Shown here piece by piece: positions 46,943 to 58,000 of a stretch of DNA of 64,000 nucleotides. Position 1 is the first letter of the stretch, and each line of letters starts with the position of its first letter. The notes beneath the pieces were generated by a model that searched no databases, was not told the origin of the DNA, and saw nothing but the letters and a program-made list of their open reading frames with translations. The stretch comes from Acytostelium subglobosum LB1 (lineage: Eukaryota; Evosea; Eumycetozoa; Acytosteliales; Acytosteliaceae). The stretch covers positions 936,734 through 1,000,733 of the forward strand of contig NW_012236530.1 in NCBI RefSeq assembly GCF_000787575.1, given 5' to 3'. The translations under genes were made by a program, and so were the position numbers.

Positions 46943-49840
46943 ATGACATTGGAGGAACCAACAACAAATCCATTCATCTCGATTCAGGATTATGGAGCTG
47001 ATGATGGAGCGGCAACTGCACCGCTGATTATAAAACGCGAGAGAGAGACAAAGTTGATAAAGTTGCAGAGAATGCTTGGACTGCGCGCAAAGAAGAAGAA
47101 GGAGAGAGACCCCAACCAGGAGAAGATATTCAATGAGCGCTTCAGAGAACTGTCCTGTCTGCAGCCGGACGCGATGCTGGCCCGCACTGGCACACATGCC
47201 GGCGGTCTCACCGTCGAGGAGGCCGAGCGTCGACTCAAGGAGCATGGCCGCAATGTCATCACCACGGTCAAGCCCACGCCATGGTACAAGCTGTTGTTCA
47301 CTGCCCTCACGCATCCATTCAACATTGTGCTCACCATCATTGCCGTCGTGTCCATCTCGACCAAGGACTACGCCACCTTCACCGTCGTCATGACGATGGT
47401 GTTGCTGTCGGCCGGTCTGCGTTTCTACGAGGAGCAAAAGTCCAGCAAAGCCTTCACCCATCTCAAGTCTCTGATCAAGACCACGGTGACCGTGCGTCGT
47501 CGTCGCAGCTCCAGTGACACTGAGGGCGAGGACATCCCCATTGACATGGAGGAGGTTGTTAGCGGCGACCTCATCCCACTAAAGGCCGGTGATGTCTTCC
47601 CCGGAGACGTGCGCATCCTTCAGTCCAACAGCATGTTTGTGTCGCAGTCCTCACTCACAGGCGAGTTCCTGCCAGTGGAGAAGTCGGCCCAGCACTCAGT
47701 CGTCCAGACATCGATCTTTGACACCCCCAACGTCTGTCTGATGTCCACCAACATCGTGTCAGGCAGTGGCGTTGGCCTGGTCTTTGAGACTGGCTGTAAC
47801 ACCTACATCTCGTCCATCTCTGAGATCCTCACCAGCACCAAGACCACCAATGCCTTTGACGTTGGTGTCAAGAAGGTGGCCTACCTGCTCATGGGCTTTG
47901 GCGTTGTGATGGTGCCCATCGTCATCGTTATCAACGGCCTTACCACACGCGACTGGTTCGACTCTGTCATGTTTGGCCTTTCCGTAGCCATTGGTCTCAC
48001 CCCAGAGATGTTGCCCATGATCCTCAATGCCAACTTGGCAAAAGGTGCCGCCGACATGTCCAAGAAGAAGACCATCGTCAAGCAACTCCATTCAATCCAA
48101 AACATGGGTGCCATGTATGTAGATGATGTACACCTTGGTGGGATCATTCCAGACAATCACCTGTTCACACACTAACAATCAATCAATCAACTTCCATCAA
48201 ACTCCAGGGATGTACTGTGTTCAGATAAGACTGGCACATTGACAGAGGATGATGTACGCCTGCATTCATACATTGGAGCAGACAGGGAGCAGTATGACAA
48301 TGTGCTCAAGTATTCATACTTGAACTCACACTTCCAGAAGGGTCTAAAGAACGTCCTGGACGAGTCCATCATCGAAACCTTCCATAATAAGCAGGGCGAT
48401 TCCACACCATCTGGTGACGTCGACTATAGAATGATCGATGAGTTCCCATTTGACTTTACTCGTCGTAGAGTATCCGTCATCTTGGAGAAGCAGAATGGTG
48501 CAGAGGGCGAGAGACTGTTGGTTTGCAAGGGTGCTGTCGAGGAGGTGTTGTCCTGCTGCACCAGCGTTGCCAACGCCGCCGACAAGTGTGTCGACGAGCT
48601 CACTGAAGACTACAAGGAGCGTCTGTTGCAGATCTCCCACGACCTCAACGTTGATGGACTCAGAGTGCTGTCAGTGGCCACCAAGCGCGCCGACATTGAA
48701 GGACCCGACCATGTATACGACGTGAGAACTGACGAGAGAGGCCTGACCTTCCACGGATTCCTCGCCTTCATCGACCCACCCAAGGCTGACTGCGCTGACG
48801 CCATCCAGCTGCTGAGAAAGAACAACGTCCAAGTCAAGGTACTCACAGGTGACAACCTGGCCGTGGCCAAGAAGATCTGTCGCGATGTCGGTATCGATGT
48901 GACCAAGGTCATCTCTGGCCCCGAGTTGGAGGACGCCTCGCCAGAGGAGTTTGAACTGATCGTCGAGGAGTGCACACTCTTTGCCAAGCTTACACCCATC
49001 CAAAAGTACAACGTCGTGCGCGCCCTCAAGCGCCACAAGCACACCGTCGGTTTCCTGGGTGATGGCATCAATGATGCGCTTGCCCTGCGTGAGGCTGACA
49101 TTGGTATCAGTGTCGACACTGCCACCAACATTGCCAAGGACGCTTCAGACATCATCCTGCTCGAGAAGTCATTGAATGTCATCAACATGGCCATCACGAC
49201 CGGCCGTACCACCCATGCCAACACCATCAAGTACATCAAGATGGCCGCCTCATCCAACTTTGGAAACGTGTTCTCTTTGCTTATCGCCTCTGCCTGGTTG
49301 CCATTCATCCCCATGCAGCCACTGCAGCTGCTCACTCAGAACCTGTTGTACGACTTCTCACAGATTGCCATCCCCTGGGACAACGTCGACGAGGAGTTCC
49401 TCGAGATCCCGCATCCATGGAGTGTGTCCAGTTTGTTCAAGTTTATGGTGTTCCTCGGCCCCATCTCATCGATCTTTGACGTGACGACCTTCTCATACAT
49501 GTGGTGGTACCTGGGCTGGGACAATGCCAGCTTCGAGCAGCACTTCCAGACCGGCTGGTACGTCGAGGGCCTGATCACACAGGTGTTCATCGTGCACATG
49601 ATCCGTACACAGAAGATCCCCTTCATCCAGCGTTGGGGCTCGTGGCAGTTGGTGCTCAACACGGCATGGGTGGCCATTGTCGGTGTTGCAATCCCCTACA
49701 CGCCACTGGGCAAGCTCTTGCACATGGAAGCTCTTCCCCTTATGTACTACCCAGGTCTGGCCGTATCCTTCTTTGGTTACTTCATCCTGACCCAGATCAT
49801 CAAGCATATTTACATCAAGTTGTTCAAGGAATGGTTGTAA
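46943..49840 (+). CDS. P3B-type (MgtA-like) magnesium P-type ATPase
   Basis: Two exons (46943-48114 and 48208-49840) give 934 residues. The splice rebuilds the family hallmark QNMGAMDVLCSDKTGTLTED, with the phosphorylated Asp in DKTGT. Other parts: the dephosphorylation loop SLTGEFLPVEKSA, the PEML motif of the helix near the ion site (GLTPEMLPMI), TGDN in the nucleotide domain, GDGINDALALREADIGI, and paired membrane helices before and after (for example IVLTIIAVVSIS, VVMVPIVIVINGL, NVFSLLIASAWLPF). P3B pumps bring magnesium into bacteria and are present in only some eukaryotes; nickel or another divalent cation is possible. The N-terminal 50 residues are extra and basic. Whether it sits in the plasma membrane or on a vacuole is not visible. 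Confidence 0.9.
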
Positions 49841-50276
49841 ACAATCGATCGACTAATCAACACCAATCATTCCGTTGCACCTCGAACAGAAGGAGTTGCT
49901 ACACCAAGCAAGGCAGTTTGAGTTTGGGAGGATCATGTAGGCGCAACATTGACAACAACAACATTGCTGTCAATCATATCGATTAGCCAACTACCTGTAC
50001 TGTTTTTGGAATGGCTGCATGGCCAGTCCATTATCATTCAATCCCCTCCTTCCCATTACAGCCAGGTGTGTCCAATACTCACTCCTACTCCTTATTTAAT
50101 AAACCCTCCCTCCAATACTACTACTACTACAACAACAATGGCCAACTACTATGATTGATAGATTACACTACATTGATGTTTACTCTACATTACAACAGGT
50201 TTGTTTGATGATGAGATGAAAGCATGGTACTGATGATGATGATGGTTGATGGGTGGATGAGGAAGAGGAGAGTTGT
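49841..50276. other. Convergent 3' region
   Basis: Between the stop of the ATPase (+) and the stop of the penta-EF-hand gene (-). Contains CTACTA repeats near 50119-50130 and TGATGA repeats near 50230-50245. No gene is supported. Confidence 0.45.
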
Positions 50277-51023
50277 TTAGATGAGTGCCATGATGTCAAA
50301 GAGCTGGAGCATGTTGAGGTGGACCATTCCAGTTCTCATTGGGTCGTTCCACTCAAAGAGGGAACGGCACAGGGCAACAGAGGCACAGAGGTTGATGTAA
50401 TGCGTGAAGAGGATTGGCATTCCAGTTGGGGAGTACTTCAAGAAGAACAAGTTAATGGTGTTGTATGGCAGGTTGAAGCCTGCGGTGATGAGAGCAGAGT
50501 GGATCTCACGGAGGTCGATCGTGCCAGAGAAGTTCTAAAAGTGAATGAGTAATGTAAGTACTCGGACGATGATGAAGGGATTGATGGATAACATACCCTG
50601 TCATTGGCAACGAAACATCTGTACATGGTGTTGACAAAGGCGTGCAGAGCGGCATACTCGTAGAAGTCAATGTGACCGTTTCTGTTTGAATCGAAACATT
50701 TGATCAACTTGGTGGCAGTGTCCAAACCCAATGGAGTACCTCCAATGATCAAGGCCTGCAACTCATAAGCAGAGATAGTACCAGATCTATCTCTGTCCAT
50801 CGACATGAACCAAGCGTGCATCTCCATCAACTGAGCCTGCTGCAACTGAGAGAACAAAGAGTAGTACTAAGAGATGTTGAGGTTTAGTATGATGAACATT
50901 GTTGAAGTAGGTAGGTAGTAAGTGTGAGGTACATACCCAGAAACCTTGGAAGGCAACGGGTGGTTGGAAGACCATTGGTGAGCCAACGGCGATCACTCCT
51001 GGGGTGGTGTACATCATAGCCAT
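50277..51023 (-). CDS. Penta-EF-hand calcium-binding protein (ALG-2/sorcin family)
   Basis: Three exons (51023-50937, 50866-50597, 50534-50277) give 204 residues. A Pro/Val-rich N-terminus of about 30 residues is followed by EF-hands with calcium loops [24 protein letters not shown] and [12 protein letters not shown], the third rebuilt across the exon 2-3 junction; two weaker hands follow, the last ending FDIMALI, as in the dimer-forming fifth hand of the PEF group. D. discoideum has two such proteins, PefA and PefB, which join calcium-dependently and act near membranes; which one this matches I cannot say. It is divergent from the amino-acid permease. Confidence 0.9.
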
Positions 51024-51909
51024 CTTATGTAATGTTGTTGTATTATGTTATAAATATAATATAAAATATGTTGTGTATATGTTTGTTCTAACTTGAGATG
51101 AAGTTGAAAGGTAGACAGGTCAACCAAACTTTATATTAATGCTATGACCAAAGTGTTTGACACTACTGTGATGTTGATTAAATTGTTAATAAATATAAAT
51201 ATCGTCAAATTAACAAATCACATCACATAACATAACCTCGTGTCAGTTCATATCAGTTCAAGGGCATCCATCCACAGAGGCTACATCATCAAACACACCC
51301 CTGGTTTATTCACACAAGTTGGTGGCTGTCAAACACACTTTTGGGATCAAATGTTGAGACTCATCAGTTTTCATTGAATGAACCAAATGTATGTAAAAGT
51401 TGAATTCTAAACAAACTAAAGGTTTTATTTAGAGAGATAAAAGATATTATTAATCTTTGTTCTGTTTGTGAGTGTACATATTACTTAATTAATTAATTAC
51501 TTGTTGTCGACTTGATTAACAAAGATAAGGACAGTCTTCTATCCCATCAATCAAGAACTCAGAATGATAAGTTTTGTTTGGTGGTTGGATTGTTGATTGA
51601 AATAAATAAATAATAAAAAATCAGAATCTTCTTTTGACAATCAAAACAAAACGAATCCCAAACTGTGATGGGATAGAATGAATGAATGGAAGTGTGTTTG
51701 ATGAGTGGTGAATGATTGTGTGTTTGTGTTTGGAGTTGTTGAGTTTATTCTGACTTTCATTATGTGTTGTTAAGTTATAGTTAGAAGTTAGAGAGTTAGA
51801 GATAGTAATATATATATTTATATATAATATAATATTACAATATTGTATTATTATTATTATTACTATCTGTATCATCATCATAATCAATAACAAACAAACA
51901 AGGACAGAA
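51024..51909. other. Divergent promoter region between PEF and permease genes
   Basis: About 890 bp of strongly AT-rich DNA with TAATTAATTAAT near 51485-51500, TATA-rich tracts near 51810-51850 and no convincing open frame; the minus-strand frame at 51621-51986 translates simple sequence and lacks any family pattern. Confidence 0.45.
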
Positions 51910-53430
51910 ATGCTAAAGAATAGGATGTCACAGGATAATCTAGAGAAGTCACCACTTGTCGGACCTCCACCAGTCAAGGAGGTCATGATAAATGGCTACC
52001 ACGACGAGTCTATCGCACAATCCAGACCATTCACACCAGTCTCTGCCTTTTGGAATACCGTCAAGGCTTTTGCCGGTGCCGGTTCATTCGCTCTGCCGTA
52101 AAGTATCATGATCCCCTACTCGATCAATCAATCACTCAATCACTTACGCCCGACAAACATATACAGATGGGCAGTTTCACAAGCTGGTATTTGGATTGGA
52201 TCAATTGGTCTGGTGGCCATTGCATTGCTGTCAAACTATACGATGTCATTGCTGCTGAAATGTAATATAAAGATGTCGGACGAGCAGCTGGGTACGGACC
52301 AGCCACCACCTTCTTATGCCGATCTGGGCCGTCGTGCCTTTGGTCGCGTCGGTGAGCTCTTTGTCTGCTTCATGAACTTCTCCGTGACAATGTCCATCTG
52401 CATTGCCTACCTCATTCTCATTGGCCAAAACTTTGGCGAGCTGGTCAACTACAATCAACAGATCATCATCTGGTTCATCTTGCCCGTAATCATGTTGCTC
52501 ACTTTCTTGACCGACATGTATGTATCATCGATCATTCATTCATTCATTCGATCAATCATGTAGCTGACTCAATCAATCAATCAATCAATCAAATACTCTA
52601 GGAAGTATCTAGGTTACACAAGTATATTTGGAGCATTATCATTGCTGTTGGCTATGGGTACAGTACTTACTTATGGTGGCATTGACTATGATATTCTGCC
52701 ATACAAGGAGTACCATGTGGACTACACAAAGGTGCCACTCTGGTTCGGTGTGGCCGCATTCTTCTTTTGCAATCACATCGTGGTCATTCCCATCAGTCAT
52801 GCCAGTGGTGACTACCACCGCTATCCACGCATTCTCGACTACTCGATGGTGTTCATCACGATCGTCAATGTGATCTTTGCCACACTGGCCTATCTTTACT
52901 TCTACTCGTACGTGGACCCAGTGTCGCACGTCAAGGGTGTGCCATCGTCGATCACTCAGGCACTGCCCAACGGTGTCTTTGCCAACATCGTCAGAATGTG
53001 CGTGGTGTTTGAGCTGACCTGCTCGTTCCCCATCGTTTGCGGTGCCGGACTCAACGTCGTCGACTCATCCATCGAGTTCTTCCATCGCCACTTCTCGGCC
53101 TTCCCCAATGGAGCACTCAACAACGAGGGCGAGAAGATGTTCTTCTCGCGCAACTGGATGTTCTACGCCGTGCGCATTGGCCTGACCGCCGTGTTGGCCG
53201 CCGTCGCCACGACCATCACCAACTTTGGCTCGTTCACCTCACTGATCGGCTCGCTGATGCTGGCTATCGCAGGTTTTGTCTTGCCACCACTGGTGTACAT
53301 CAAGTTCTTCCCCGAGCAGTCTCGTCTCTCATTCATCATCCACATCATCATCTCTGTCTTTGGTGTTGGTGCCACCATACTTGGAACCTATCAGTCCATT
53401 TTGTCACTCATCAATCCTCCACCTTCATAA
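51910..53430 (+). CDS. AAAP-family amino-acid permease (AVT/SLC36-like)
   Basis: Three exons (51910-52097, 52167-52517, 52602-53430) give 455 residues. A soluble N-terminus of about 45 residues leads to FWNTVKAFAGAGSFALPWAV (the first exon junction falls in the Pro codon), the GxGxLxLP-type motif of helix 1 in this family. About 11 hydrophobic helices follow, for example IWIGSIGLVAIALLSNYTMS, IAYLILIGQNFGEL, IIIWFILPVIMLLTFL, VVFELTCSFPIVCGAGLNVV and LIGSLMLAIAGFVLPPLVYI. Members carry neutral amino acids with protons, often on the vacuole or lysosome. Substrate and site cannot be read from sequence. Confidence 0.85.
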
Positions 53431-53685
53431 ACAATAAATCGCAACATCTGTTGTTGCGCGCAGTCTTTCCTCCATCATTCATTCGTTCGCTCATTCAATC
53501 ATTCTTTGTTGTCGTCATAGGTTGAATCCTATTTATTATCTTATACTATGTGATTGATAACTTGTTAGAGGTCATTCATTCATTTATTCGGTCCAATCAA
53601 TAACATACCTATATATTATGTTCGTTCGTTCGATCGTTCATTCATTCATTCGTTCAGTCAACATGTGATCACGATCAGATGATAG

Positions 53686-53934
53686 TTAACAACGACTCAT
53701 GTTTGATCTTGTGCCATTGATTCTCTTTCTATGCTTCTTGAGTGTCTTTCTTGATGTCTTGTTCATGACAGTCTCGAATGACTCTTGCTGTGTCTGTTGC
53801 TCTGGGATGACATTGATTGGCATCTGAGTCTGCATCATAAAGTTGTTCATGAAGAGTGTACCAGTTTGACGTTGAACAGTGTTCATGCTCAACATTCTGT
53901 TGACTGGTGTAATGAATCTGATAATGCCTGACAT
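53686..53934 (-). CDS. Small basic protein, possibly a mitochondrial ribosomal or mS38-like protein
   Basis: Single exon, 82 residues. The first about 40 residues (MSGIIRFITPVNRMLSMNTV) have the Arg-containing amphipathic look of a mitochondrial targeting sequence, and the end is very basic (KTSRKTLKKHRKRINGTRSN). This layout, a presequence plus a short basic C-terminal helix, is that of AURKAIP1/Cox24 (mS38), but the match to the family motif is weak. It could also be another small mitoribosomal or RNA-binding protein, or a chance frame. It is bracketed by the permease end and the twin element. Confidence 0.45.
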   Translation of the reverse strand: MSGIIRFITPVNRMLSMNTVQRQTGTLFMNNFMMQTQMPINVIPEQQTQQESFETVMNKTSRKTLKKHRKRINGTRSNMSRC

Positions 53935-54092
53935 TGTCTATACTATATCTATATCTATCTTTCTCGCTTTTGTCAATCTGATCGATTGATGTGAAGTGTC
54001 TCAGTTCAGTTCTGTTTTTTTCGCAACTTTGGAAACATGGTTGACTCAATCATCAATCATTATGAAGGATCCACAATGTAACTAACTACAGA

Positions 54093-54490
54093 TAATAATA
54101 ATTAATGAGGTGGAAATAATAAAGAATTATTTGTTTGAAACAGAACCATAAACAATTCGTAAGATTTTGAAATCTCATTGATATTTTAATATGATTATGA
54201 CGTAAGATTTGGGGGCAAGGTGCATAACTGTGATCGTCATACTTCGTACTTAATGATAATCCAACATTTCACTGTGAATAGAAAGCGACCGCCGATCGGA
54301 AGGAGCTATGCTTCGAACTCTCGTGGAGTCATGGCCACAATCGTGGCTGTGACGAAACAAACAAACATCCTACACATACCTAGCTGGTGTGTGTTCCAAA
54401 TCCAATCGGCGACGCGCAACTACCTCTAACCCAACCCTATTGTTGTTCTGTAGTAACTTTGACGACCTTGGTTCCAAGTCGTCAAACTAC
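54093..54490 (+). repeat. Twin element, copy 1 (with conserved 5' flank)
   Basis: Direct repeat of copy 2 at 54612-55010, about 515 bp apart. Identity is high in the 54211-54445 core, with several small indels, and lower but clear in the 120 bp before it (GAGGTGGAAA, AAAGAATTATTTG, AACCATAAA and GAAATCTC are shared). The indels shift reading frames, so common ancestry of a protein gene is less likely than a non-coding unit. Confidence 0.8.
54208..54490 (+). ncRNA. Candidate structured non-coding RNA, copy 1
   Basis: Predicted by eye. Two perfect-or-wobble hairpins are conserved: 54330-54351 (9-bp stem, loop AATC) and 54372-54394 (ACACATACC/GGTGTGTGT with loop TAGCT). A long-range helix CGCCGAT (54290-54296) with ATCGGCG (54405-54411) encloses both, TTGGG (54209-54213) can close with CCCAA (54430-54434), and a third hairpin TTTGACGAC/GTCGTCAAA lies at 54458-54486. 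AACCATAAA at 54144-54152 ends 57 bases before the start of the closing helix. This box resembles the DUSE promoter box of dictyostelid small RNA genes, which I recall as A(A/T)CCCATAA about 60 bases upstream. It matches none of the U snRNAs, U3, SRP or RNase P RNAs that I checked from memory. Confidence 0.5.
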
Positions 54491-54611
54491 ATATCAATTT
54501 GGGTTCAACTTTGGCAACAATTTAATGGCCAGGAGTAGGACATTAATTTCTAAATGTTCATTATGACTAACTGGCATAGTTTAGATAGTATCCAACATAA
54601 AGGTAATTTAA

Positions 54612-55010
54612 AAATAATAATTATAAAGAGGTGGAAAAATTAAAGAATTATTTGATAAACCATAAATAATGTTTAAAAAAGTGAAATCTCTTTGATTATT
54701 GGGTATTGATCAGATATCATGATTGGGGCAAAGGTGCATAACTGTGATCGTCATACTTCGTACTTTAATGATAATCCAACTGATGAATAGAAAGCGACCG
54801 CCGCCGAGAAGGAGTGATCTTATGATTGCTTCGAACTATCGTGGAGTCATGGCCACAATCGTGGCTGTGATGAAACAAACAAACATCCTACACATACCTA
54901 GCTGGTGTGTGTTCCAAACCTCGTCGGCGACGCGCAACTACCTCTAACCCAACCCTATTATTGTTTGTTTACCATGAACGACACCAGGTCGTGGCGTGAC
55001 CGGTCACGTC
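54612..55010 (+). repeat. Twin element, copy 2 (with conserved 5' flank)
   Basis: Second direct copy of the element at 54093-54490. It ends against the stop codon of the minus-strand GNAT-repeat gene at 55014. The 3' hairpin (ACGAC/GTCGT at 54978-54992) matches copy 1 in its core, and a perfect 14-bp palindrome CGTGACCGGTCACG follows at 54995-55008. Confidence 0.8.
54722..54992 (+). ncRNA. Candidate structured non-coding RNA, copy 2
   Basis: Both hairpins of copy 1 are kept exactly at 54848-54869 and 54890-54912. The enclosing helix keeps CGCCGA/TCGGCG, although the outer pairs differ: copy 1 continues with GG/CC after a mismatch, copy 2 with AGG/CCT after two mismatches, which is a change that preserves pairing. 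AACCATAAA at 54658-54666 again ends 57 bases before TTGGG at 54723. The two copies keep this spacing although the DNA between differs in sequence and in small indels. Confidence 0.5.
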
Positions 55011-55013
55011 TAT

Positions 55014-58000
55014 TTATTTATCTTTTGAGGACAATAGTATGTTGGGTTCGTAACCAGCGTTGGTATTGGTGTTTGGAATCACTTGGCTGTTGTGTAGTGA
55101 TGGTCCGAGTGCTGGTGATAGAGGGGCATCTGATGGTTGGTGAAGGAGGGTGTGTGAGTATATCAAAATGATTGATTGGAATGATTGGAATGATTCCAAG
55201 ATATAAATATACATACCGCTGACACTAATATTTGGTCGTTGATAGCTATAGTTGATATTCTTCTTCAACCCAGACTCTTTACCTTGTTCGGTCATTGGTC
55301 GATCGATACGAGTCTTGAGCCAAGGAAGGTCGAGACAGTGGAAGTAGTCGCTGTTGTCCAACAGGTCCATCATGTGTAGATAACAAGCATCGTTGGAAAA
55401 GTCGTATCCAATCAGTCCACACTCGTCCTCCCATAGATTGGTAATGAATGATCGCAATAGAGAGGATGGCACGTAGGGCTGTATCTCGCTGCCCTCGCCC
55501 AACTTGGGAATGCGGGGCGTGAGTAGTACGGTCAGACAGACGTTGTTGGACTTGGGATGCTTGAGGGATGTGGGGGGCTGGTAGTATTCGAAATCCAACA
55601 GACGGAAGCCTTTGTTGAACAGGAAGACGTGCGATAGGGACGAGTCAGTAGCACCAGTCGTCTCACTCAGTGATGAGAACATCACCTCCAAGAAGATGGC
55701 ATTGCATCCTGCAATGTGGCCCTTTTGCTTGGCGTTCTGGTCCAGGATGGTCAGGGTTCTCAGCACCAGGTCCGTGCCGATACCTTTGCCCGACCACTTC
55801 TGGTTCACGACCAGGTATGTGACCAGGGCGTTGTTGGTCTCGGGATAGTACTCAAACACCAGACCACCAATGATGTACTTGTGGCCCTTGCCCTTGTGCT
55901 CTCCAGGCAGGCCCAACACGAGTAGTACGTGCAGGTCACAAATGTTGGGGTCATCACGTCCCTCATCAGACATTGCCTTGTGCCAGTTCTCGATTGGTTC
56001 CAACTCGTCTGAAGTGCCAAACTGCGTGATCATGTACTTGTTGTAGAAAGCGTCGAGCAGATCTTCATCATAGTCCTCCCAGAGATCCACGATCGTCCAG
56101 TCTTTGCCATCGCCCCATGGAAGGTCAAGCAGGGGCACCTTCTCTCGCAGCTCCAGCTGATCCAGTGATTGATTAAAGTCAAAGTCCTGGTTGGGTGGCG
56201 TAGACAGACGTCCATTGCGCATGGCACTCTCCCATTGCGCCGAGATGAAGTTCTTTAGAAGCACGTTGGGCAGGAAGTACTGGCGGTTGTTGTTAAAGTC
56301 CTGATAGGGAATGTGCGGCGTGAGGTAGACCGTCAGCAGCAGCACACTCTTTAGCTTCTCGTAACCGGCGCACAGGGGCGGCATGATGTATTCAAAGTTG
56401 ATCAGACGGAAGCCCATCTTGTGATAGATCGTGTGTCTCATACGCGGGTCCATGACGTCCTGCTGCACTGTCACCTTCTCTGCCGAGTTGGTCTCAAGGA
56501 AGATGGCGTTGCATCCAGCCAGCTGTCCACGCTGTTTGGCGTGGCGGTCCAGCAGCTCGACAGATCGCTCCACAAGTATGCCTGCCAGGCCCTGTCCACG
56601 ACTGGAACGGTGCACGACCAGGTATGACAAGAGTCCACAGTTTGTCGATGGATAGTATTCAAAGGTGATGCCGGCACCAATCGTGGGTTGCAGATCGGAA
56701 GAGTCTGTGGGCCAGCGCAGAGCAAGCAACACGTGCAGCTCTGCGACATGTGGGTTGAAGTTGGTTCGTCTCTCCTCTGAGAGCGCATTGATGAAGTTTG
56801 AGAGTGGCTCCAGCTCGTTCTTGATTGGGAAGTTGGGTAACATCAGCTCGTTGTAGAATCGAATGAGCAGCTCCTCGTCGTAGTCGTCCCAGAGGTCGAC
56901 CAAGGTCCATGGCTTGCTCTGACCCCAGGGCAAGTCCAACAGGGGTATCTTCTCACGGTACTCAACCTGTTCAATCACTCGCTGGAAGTCGCTGTCCTTG
57001 TTGGGGAACTCCTTCATCTTCTTTGTAGCGTATGCATTGCGCCACAACACTGTGACAAAGTTCTTGAGCACTGAGCTTGGCAGGTAGTACTTGCCCTCCT
57101 CAAGCGGCATCTTGGGGATGTGCTCCGTCAAGTAGACGGTCAGCAGGAAGTTGCGAAGCTTGGGCAAGCCCATGGCGATTGGTGGCGCGATGTACTCAAA
57201 GTCAATCAGACGGAAGCCTATCTGGTGGTAGACTGAATGACGCATACGTGGGTCCACGACATCTTGCTTGATAGTCACCTTCTCGCCACTGTACACTTCG
57301 AGGAAGATGGCATTGCATCCGGGAAGATAGCCTTGCGACTTGGCATTCTGATCGAGAATCTCCAGGGCTGACTCCACGAGTATTCTGTCCAGGCCCTTGC
57401 CCTTGAATGCCTTCTGGACGATCAGGTAGGTGAGCAGGCCACAATTGTTGGCCGAGAAGTATTCAAAGATGATTGCAGCCTCGATTATCGGTTGTGTATT
57501 ACTATTGTCCTGTGGCCATCGCAGCGCCAACAATATATGCAAGTCAGAGATGTTTGGATCGTCTCTTGCCTCTGATGAGAATGCTGATATCATGCTTTCC
57601 AATGGTTCCAACTCTGTATCCATCAGTTGATTGAGTGAGAGAATGAGTGAATGAGTGTGATTGAGTGAGGGTGAGTGTACTTACCAGACTTGTTGGGGAA
57701 GTTGGGTATCATTATCTCTTTGTAGAATCGCTCAAGGAGATCCTTGTCATAGTCCTCCCAGAGGTCGACCAGTGTCCATGGTTTACCTAAATCCCACGGA
57801 AGATCCAACAGGGGAATGCGCTCGCGCAGCTCAATCTGCTCGAGCATTCGCTGATGCTCTGGATAGACATTGGGCGACATCTTGATCTGCTGGCTGCCAT
57901 AGGCATTCTCCCATTGTAGCTCGACGAATGATTTGATCAAGTTGAATGGTATGTACGGCTTGTCGCCCTTCTCATGTGAACGTGGGATCAAGCTGGTGAG

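Noticed and set aside
54220-54947. Small proteins of 69 and 74 residues in the twin elements
   Set aside because: Their C-terminal parts are alike, but indels shift the N-terminal frames and pairing constraints explain the conserved blocks better.
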